A stretch of DNA of 64,000 nucleotides from positions 1,742,501 to 1,806,500 of the forward strand of contig NZ_CP072115.1 in NCBI RefSeq assembly GCF_017639855.1, in the 5' to 3' direction. Both the position numbers and the translations under genes were made by a program. The notes under the pieces were generated by a model that was not told the DNA's origin, ran no database searches, and worked only from the letters and a program-made list of their open reading frames with translations. This DNA comes from Streptococcus sp. zg-86 (GTDB lineage Bacteria; Bacillota; Bacilli; Lactobacillales; Streptococcaceae). Shown in pieces: positions 60,624-64,000 of this stretch (position 1 is the stretch's first letter; each line of letters starts with the position of its first letter).

Positions 60624-61487
60624 TTACCGCTTGTCTTTGCTAATAGATAAAATCGCAATTGCACCAGTTCCTGTATGGCTGGCAATAATCGGTCCTAATG
60701 GCTCTAAGATAACCTGCTCTACCTGTGATTCTGCTAGTAAGGTAGTTTTCAATTGCTCGGCTGTTTCGACATCGCCAGTATAAGCTACCATGACACAAGG
60801 ATCATCTAACTGTTGCAAGGTTAGAGAGAGCATTTCCTTAATCCCCTTCTTCTTGCCTCTTAATTTGGCAATGGGAACCAAGCTACCTTCTGCATCAATC
60901 GAAAGCAAGGGTTTAATGTTGACCAATCCGCCAATCAAAGCCGCTGCTTTAGAGAGCCTACCACCACGTACCAAATGCTGCAAGTCATCTACCAACAGAT
61001 AGGTCCGTAAGCGTGGTGCTAAGTCTTCAATCAGCGCTACTGTCTCAGCAAGTGAGCTACCTGCTTCCCGTGCTTGTGCTGCTTTGAGGACCAAGTAGCC
61101 TTCTCCAATGGTTGCTGCCTTGGTATTGATGATTTCAATGACAGCTGTTGGATACGCTTCTAGAACCATGTCACGCGCCATGACTGCACTTTGGTAAGTT
61201 CCTGATAAAGCAGCTGAAAATGCGAGGTACAATACTGCTTCGCCTGCCTTAGCTGCTTCTGCAAAAACCGCTTCAAACTGCCCCACATTGACCTGACTAG
61301 TTGTCGGTTGGCCACCTGCTAGCATTTTTTCCAATAACACATCACTCGTTAAGCGATTCTCACCAACTGTTTCATAAACGACACCGTCTAGCTCAACTGT
61401 CAATCCCATAATGGTGAGCCCATATTGTTCTATCCACTCTAGCGGCACATCTGCCGTCGAATCCGTCATAATTTTAAATGCGACCAT
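60624..61487 (-). CDS. DegV family fatty-acid-binding protein (FakB-like)
   Basis: A 287-residue DegV protein that binds a fatty acid for phosphorylation by FakA. Typical motifs: MTDSTADVP at the N-terminus, PTTSQVN, FSAALSGTYQSA, GRLSKAAALIG and the ligand-site HTGTGAI near the C-terminus. Streptococci have several paralogs; which fatty acid this one binds cannot be told. Gap of 30 bp behind rlmB, so likely cotranscribed. Confidence 0.92.
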   Translation of the reverse strand: MVAFKIMTDSTADVPLEWIEQYGLTIMGLTVELDGVVYETVGENRLTSDVLLEKMLAGGQPTTSQVNVGQFEAVFAEAAKAGEAVLYLAFSAALSGTYQSAVMARDMVLEAYPTAVIEIINTKAATIGEGYLVLKAAQAREAGSSLAETVALIEDLAPRLRTYLLVDDLQHLVRGGRLSKAAALIGGLVNIKPLLSIDAEGSLVPIAKLRGKKKGIKEMLSLTLQQLDDPCVMVAYTGDVETAEQLKTTLLAESQVEQVILEPLGPIIASHTGTGAIAILSISKDKR

Positions 61488-61517
61488 AAATCCCCTTTTC
61501 TGCTTTCTCTTACAGCC

Positions 61518-62255
61518 TTATACTTTGTTGCGAAATACTTCATACATCAAGACAGCTGCTGCCACGCTGGCATTTAAACTTTGGACATGCCCTTTCATTG
61601 GAATAGTAATCATCTCATCGACCTGCTTTTTAATATTGGCAGAAATCCCCTTGCCTTCATTGCCAATAATGAGAGCGAGCTTTCCTTGTGTATTCCATTT
61701 GTGACTAGGAGTCCCATTCATATCTGTTCCAAAAATCCAAAACCCAGCTTCTTTTAATGCATCCAAGGTCTGGCTTAGATTGGTCACACGGGCAATTGGA
61801 ACATGGGCGACCGCACCTGTCGAGGTTTTTGCAACTGCTGGGGTCACACCAACCGCACGGTGTTTGGGAATGATAATTCCAGCCACCTGCGTTGCATCTG
61901 CCGTCCGTAAGATAGACCCAAAATTATGCGGATCTGTCAGACCATCCAAAATCAGAATTAGGGGATTAGCTTCCTGCTCTGCTTTGGCTAAAATATCTCC
62001 TAACTCTGCGTAGGCAAATGCGGACACTCGCAAAACAAATCCTTGATGAACAGCCCCTGAAGTCATATCTGTCAAACTCTTCTTAGAAGTCCAAGAAATC
62101 GAGACTTTTTTTTCAGCAGCTAGAGCCTTGATTTTTTCAACATTTTTTCCCCGCAAATCATCCTGCATATAGAGTTTATTGCCAAGATTGGCTTCCAAAC
62201 TTTCTACCACTGCATGTACGCCATATACAATATCATTTTCTTCTACTTGTTTCAT
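61518..62255 (-). CDS. rlmB: 23S rRNA 2'-O-methyltransferase RlmB (TrmH/SpoU family)
   Basis: A 245-residue SPOUT methyltransferase expected to modify G2251 of 23S rRNA. An N-terminal substrate-binding domain (VYGVHAVVESL) is followed by the knotted domain with LDGLTDPHNFGSILRTA (N and R of motif 1), IIGNEGKGI (motif 2) and PMKGHVQSLNASVAAAV (motif 3). Length and motifs are complete. Confidence 0.94.
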   Translation of the reverse strand: MKQVEENDIVYGVHAVVESLEANLGNKLYMQDDLRGKNVEKIKALAAEKKVSISWTSKKSLTDMTSGAVHQGFVLRVSAFAYAELGDILAKAEQEANPLILILDGLTDPHNFGSILRTADATQVAGIIIPKHRAVGVTPAVAKTSTGAVAHVPIARVTNLSQTLDALKEAGFWIFGTDMNGTPSHKWNTQGKLALIIGNEGKGISANIKKQVDEMITIPMKGHVQSLNASVAAAVLMYEVFRNKV

Positions 62256-62460
62256 AGCTTTATTATAACAGTTTCAACTAGCATTTGCTAGTCAATGGAT
62301 ACTCGATTCGCTCAATTTCACCTTCTTTTACGGATTTGAGTCCACTAGAAGCATTGGTTCATGTTTTCAATCCTTTCTAAAGGAAGGCAACAATAGTTGA
62401 TAATCTTGCTCATTTTGCAGTTTAATGCGTATCAGCCCAGCATTCTTTGATGAAAATGGT

Positions 62461-62664
62461 GCACTACAACTCTAGGCTGCGGAACTTTCTTGAAAAAATC
62501 GCAATCTATACTTCTAGTCTGCAGCTCTCATTTGAAAAAATGCTCACTAGGATTCTAGTCTGCAATTCTCAATTAAAAAAATGCACTCTACATTTCTAGG
62601 CTGCTGTGTTTTCTTGAAAAAATGTACACTATGCTTCTAGGCTGCAGTTCTTCCATGAAAAATT
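62461..62664. repeat. Tandem array of five 41-bp repeats
   Basis: Units start at 62461, 62501, 62542, 62583 and 62624. Each reads like GCACTCTA..TTCTAGGCTGCAG..TTCTTGAAAAAAT and the units are 40-41 bp long. A worn sixth unit may lie at 62418-62460. Each carries one A-tract at the same place. The frame is not open, so this is a non-coding array. It is the main content of the 658-bp gap 62256-62913. Confidence 0.85.
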
Positions 62665-62746
62665 GTGCCTGAAAGGTGGCTTATGTTTGAATCGAGCAAC
62701 AGTTACGACTGAGCAACTTCTGTTTTGCCATTCATTGAGTGCCAAC

Positions 62747-62839
62747 TATAGTGGATTGAGAAAGGCAAGAAGCTGCAGATAGAACGGGCGTTCATCAAGG
62801 CGACTGAACGATGTCCTAACCTTTATTCAATTCACTCTA
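62747..62839. repeat. TATAGTG element, copy 3 (93 bp)
   Basis: Ends TATAGTGGATTGAGAAAGG and CTTTATTCAATTCACTCTA. Same body as the copies at 18542 and 26775, but about 12 bp after the left end are missing. Confidence 0.8.
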
Positions 62840-62845
62840 CACATC

Positions 62846-62895
62846 AAAAAATCCACAAAAGCAGGATAATCCTATCACAGCTTTTGTGGATTTTT
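62846..62895. terminator. Bidirectional terminator of the DUF4300-type gene
   Basis: Perfect 12-bp stem ATCCACAAAAGC / GCTTTTGTGGAT with AAAAAA on the left and TTTTT on the right, 18 bp past the stop codon of the lipoprotein gene. Confidence 0.85.
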
Positions 62896-62913
62896 GGCTT
62901 TAAACGAGATAAC

Positions 62914-63762
62914 TCATTTCTTCATGTTTGCTAGCTCAGACAAGTCTTGATCATTCACCAATAACGCAATTTTATCTCTAAAGAATTGGAAACGACCTGA
63001 TAACATATGCTCTTGGAAATCTTTCCAAGATTGGAATTCGCTGAGTCGGTATGGAAGGGATGGATCCATCTTTTCAAGGAAATAGACTTTCCCATCTTTT
63101 TCATACACTAAGCCAACATGCATACTAATCACAGAACCTTCTACATTTTGCACCGCTGACAAGAGTCGTAGTTTGTTAGAAAAGGTAACACCTGCATCTT
63201 TCCAAGCCTTGGTCAAATCAGTTGCAGACTTGTAAGCTGGATTGTCAAGAAACAAGAGGCTATACAGCTGGCTGTCTGCATCTGTCAATTCAGGATGGTA
63301 TTGCTTCAAGGTCTGAAACTCTGGATGTTCTGCAAGATGTTTCACCTTCTCTGTATCATAGCGCAAGAGAGAGCGTAGAAGCAGAAAAGCTGTTTGACGG
63401 CAGTTCAAATCTTTTGGAAAATGGCTGATTTTTTCTTTGTATTCTGCTTCATCCAACATCGTAGTAAACTGATTCGCATCTTGCCCAAGCTCCATGCTGG
63501 TCCAGTCCTCGGCCTCCTTTTCATAAGATTTGTTATCCTGATGATAACTGTCTATAAAGGCAGATAGAGCTTGCAAATTTTCCTTTGCAACGCCTTGTTC
63601 TTGTAAATCTTTTTGAAGCTCTTCTGTGTTTTTGGAGCTGACAAGATTGTGGTAGCGGTAACTAGGTGTGGTTTCTTTTTTCATCTCCGTCTTTGGGGCT
63701 GCATGGCAACCAACCAAGGCAAGAGCACATAGGCTGACTAAGGCAATTAGTTTTCGTTTCAT
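62914..63762 (-). CDS. DUF4300-type lipoprotein
   Basis: A 282-residue exported lipoprotein: signal peptide with lipobox VGC (cysteine near residue 19) and a mostly helical body. YHNLVSSKNTEELQKDL and the segment LNCRQTAFLLLRSLL resemble the DUF4300 family of streptococci. A C-terminal part (MHVGLVYEKDGKVYFLEKMDP) resembles a cysteine-protease-like or NlpC-like fold only loosely. Function unknown. AAGGAGG precedes the ATG. Confidence 0.75.
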   Translation of the reverse strand: MKRKLIALVSLCALALVGCHAAPKTEMKKETTPSYRYHNLVSSKNTEELQKDLQEQGVAKENLQALSAFIDSYHQDNKSYEKEAEDWTSMELGQDANQFTTMLDEAEYKEKISHFPKDLNCRQTAFLLLRSLLRYDTEKVKHLAEHPEFQTLKQYHPELTDADSQLYSLLFLDNPAYKSATDLTKAWKDAGVTFSNKLRLLSAVQNVEGSVISMHVGLVYEKDGKVYFLEKMDPSLPYRLSEFQSWKDFQEHMLSGRFQFFRDKIALLVNDQDLSELANMKK

Positions 63763-63798
63763 GTCTGGATTCCTCCTTTTATGATTTTTATTTATCCT

Positions 63799-63807
63799 AT
63801 CATATCA
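63799..63807 (-). promoter_or_regulatory. Promoter of the DUF4300-type gene
   Basis: Minus-strand TGATATGAT (extended -10, 63799-63807), about 37 bp before the start codon. Confidence 0.5.
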
Positions 63808-63973
63808 AATCCATCTCATACTTCCCTATGCTTCATCTGCTTTTCGTCTGTTTTTTAGGAAACATTCTACTTAGAACATTCTGATAAAACGACAACCACA
63901 CGCGAAATTTCTACGGGTAAATGAGTATATCTGCCTTCCTGGCACTCATTCTCTGAATATCTATTCAATTTGT

Positions 63974-63981
63974 GCTATAAT
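63974..63981 (+). promoter_or_regulatory. Plus-strand promoter at the window edge
   Basis: TGCTATAAT with TATAAT at 63976-63981 points out of the window, so a gene probably starts just after base 64000. Nothing else is recognised in 63808-63970. Confidence 0.45.
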
Positions 63982-64000
63982 AATGCTATCTTGTTTTCAT

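Noticed and set aside
62461..62664. 41-bp array as a CRISPR
   Set aside because: The whole unit repeats with no unique spacers and no cas genes are present.

Overview
The window looks like the chromosome of a Streptococcus, most likely Streptococcus suis or a close relative. The basis is low-to-moderate GC, strong Shine-Dalgarno sites, streptococcal gene orders (gmk-rpoZ-priA-fmt-rsmB-phpP-stkP-liaFSR; mapZ-rlmL-rnpB-gpsB beside recU-pbp1a; lplA-pdhDCBA), MapZ and the cin-box of the ComX competence regulon. The species is an inference; the genus is well supported.

Layout. 1-3600: an rRNA operon on the minus strand (23S cut by the window edge, tRNA-Ala, 16S, tandem promoters). 3.7-8 kb: hpf, the late competence operon comFA-comFC, a divergent YigZ-family gene and cysK. 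8.6-26 kb: a long minus-strand housekeeping run from rny through gmk, rpoZ, priA, fmt, rsmB, phpP, stkP, liaFSR and a HAD-cyclophilin fusion to an S1-domain gene. It is interrupted by an IS110 remnant, an IS200 copy and several small repeats. 26-34.5 kb: luxS, then the division and wall cluster mapZ, rlmL-like, rnpB, gpsB, ypsA, recU, pbp1a and rsmG. 34.6-42 kb: an ECF transporter (EcfT and a fused double ATPase), a repeat-filled gap, trhO, a UPF0397 S component, a SAM hydrolase and lplA. 42-49 kb: a secreted DUF5648-type protein and the pyruvate/acetoin dehydrogenase operon, which needs the lipoate that LplA attaches. 49-55 kb: a TRIC/UPF0126 membrane protein, a second ECF transporter, a lipoprotein and glycerate kinase. 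55.4-58 kb: an AT-rich island at the 3' end of rpsI with a tyrosine integrase and an orphan gene with uracil-DNA-glycosylase-like motifs. 58-64 kb: rpsI-rplM with an L13 leader, a TIM-barrel DUF7916-type gene, degV, rlmB, a 41-bp tandem repeat and a DUF4300-type lipoprotein.

The most unusual content lies between genes. At least three families of small intergenic repeats are present: (i) a modular BOX-like element with ATACTC...GAGTAT ends and a 52-bp internal module in variable number; (ii) a 105-bp palindromic-ended element starting TATAGTGGAT; (iii) a composite element built around a GGCTAGC hairpin that acts as a terminator. Some copies contain further insertions. Repeats and IS elements now sit at several joints of conserved operons (rny/gmk, rpoZ/priA, priA/fmt, stkP/liaF) and probably alter their transcription. 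The best candidates for something undescribed are the rpsI mini-island with its UDG-like cargo, the repeat families, and the comFA/yigZ divergent promoter region, where both mRNAs may be leaderless.
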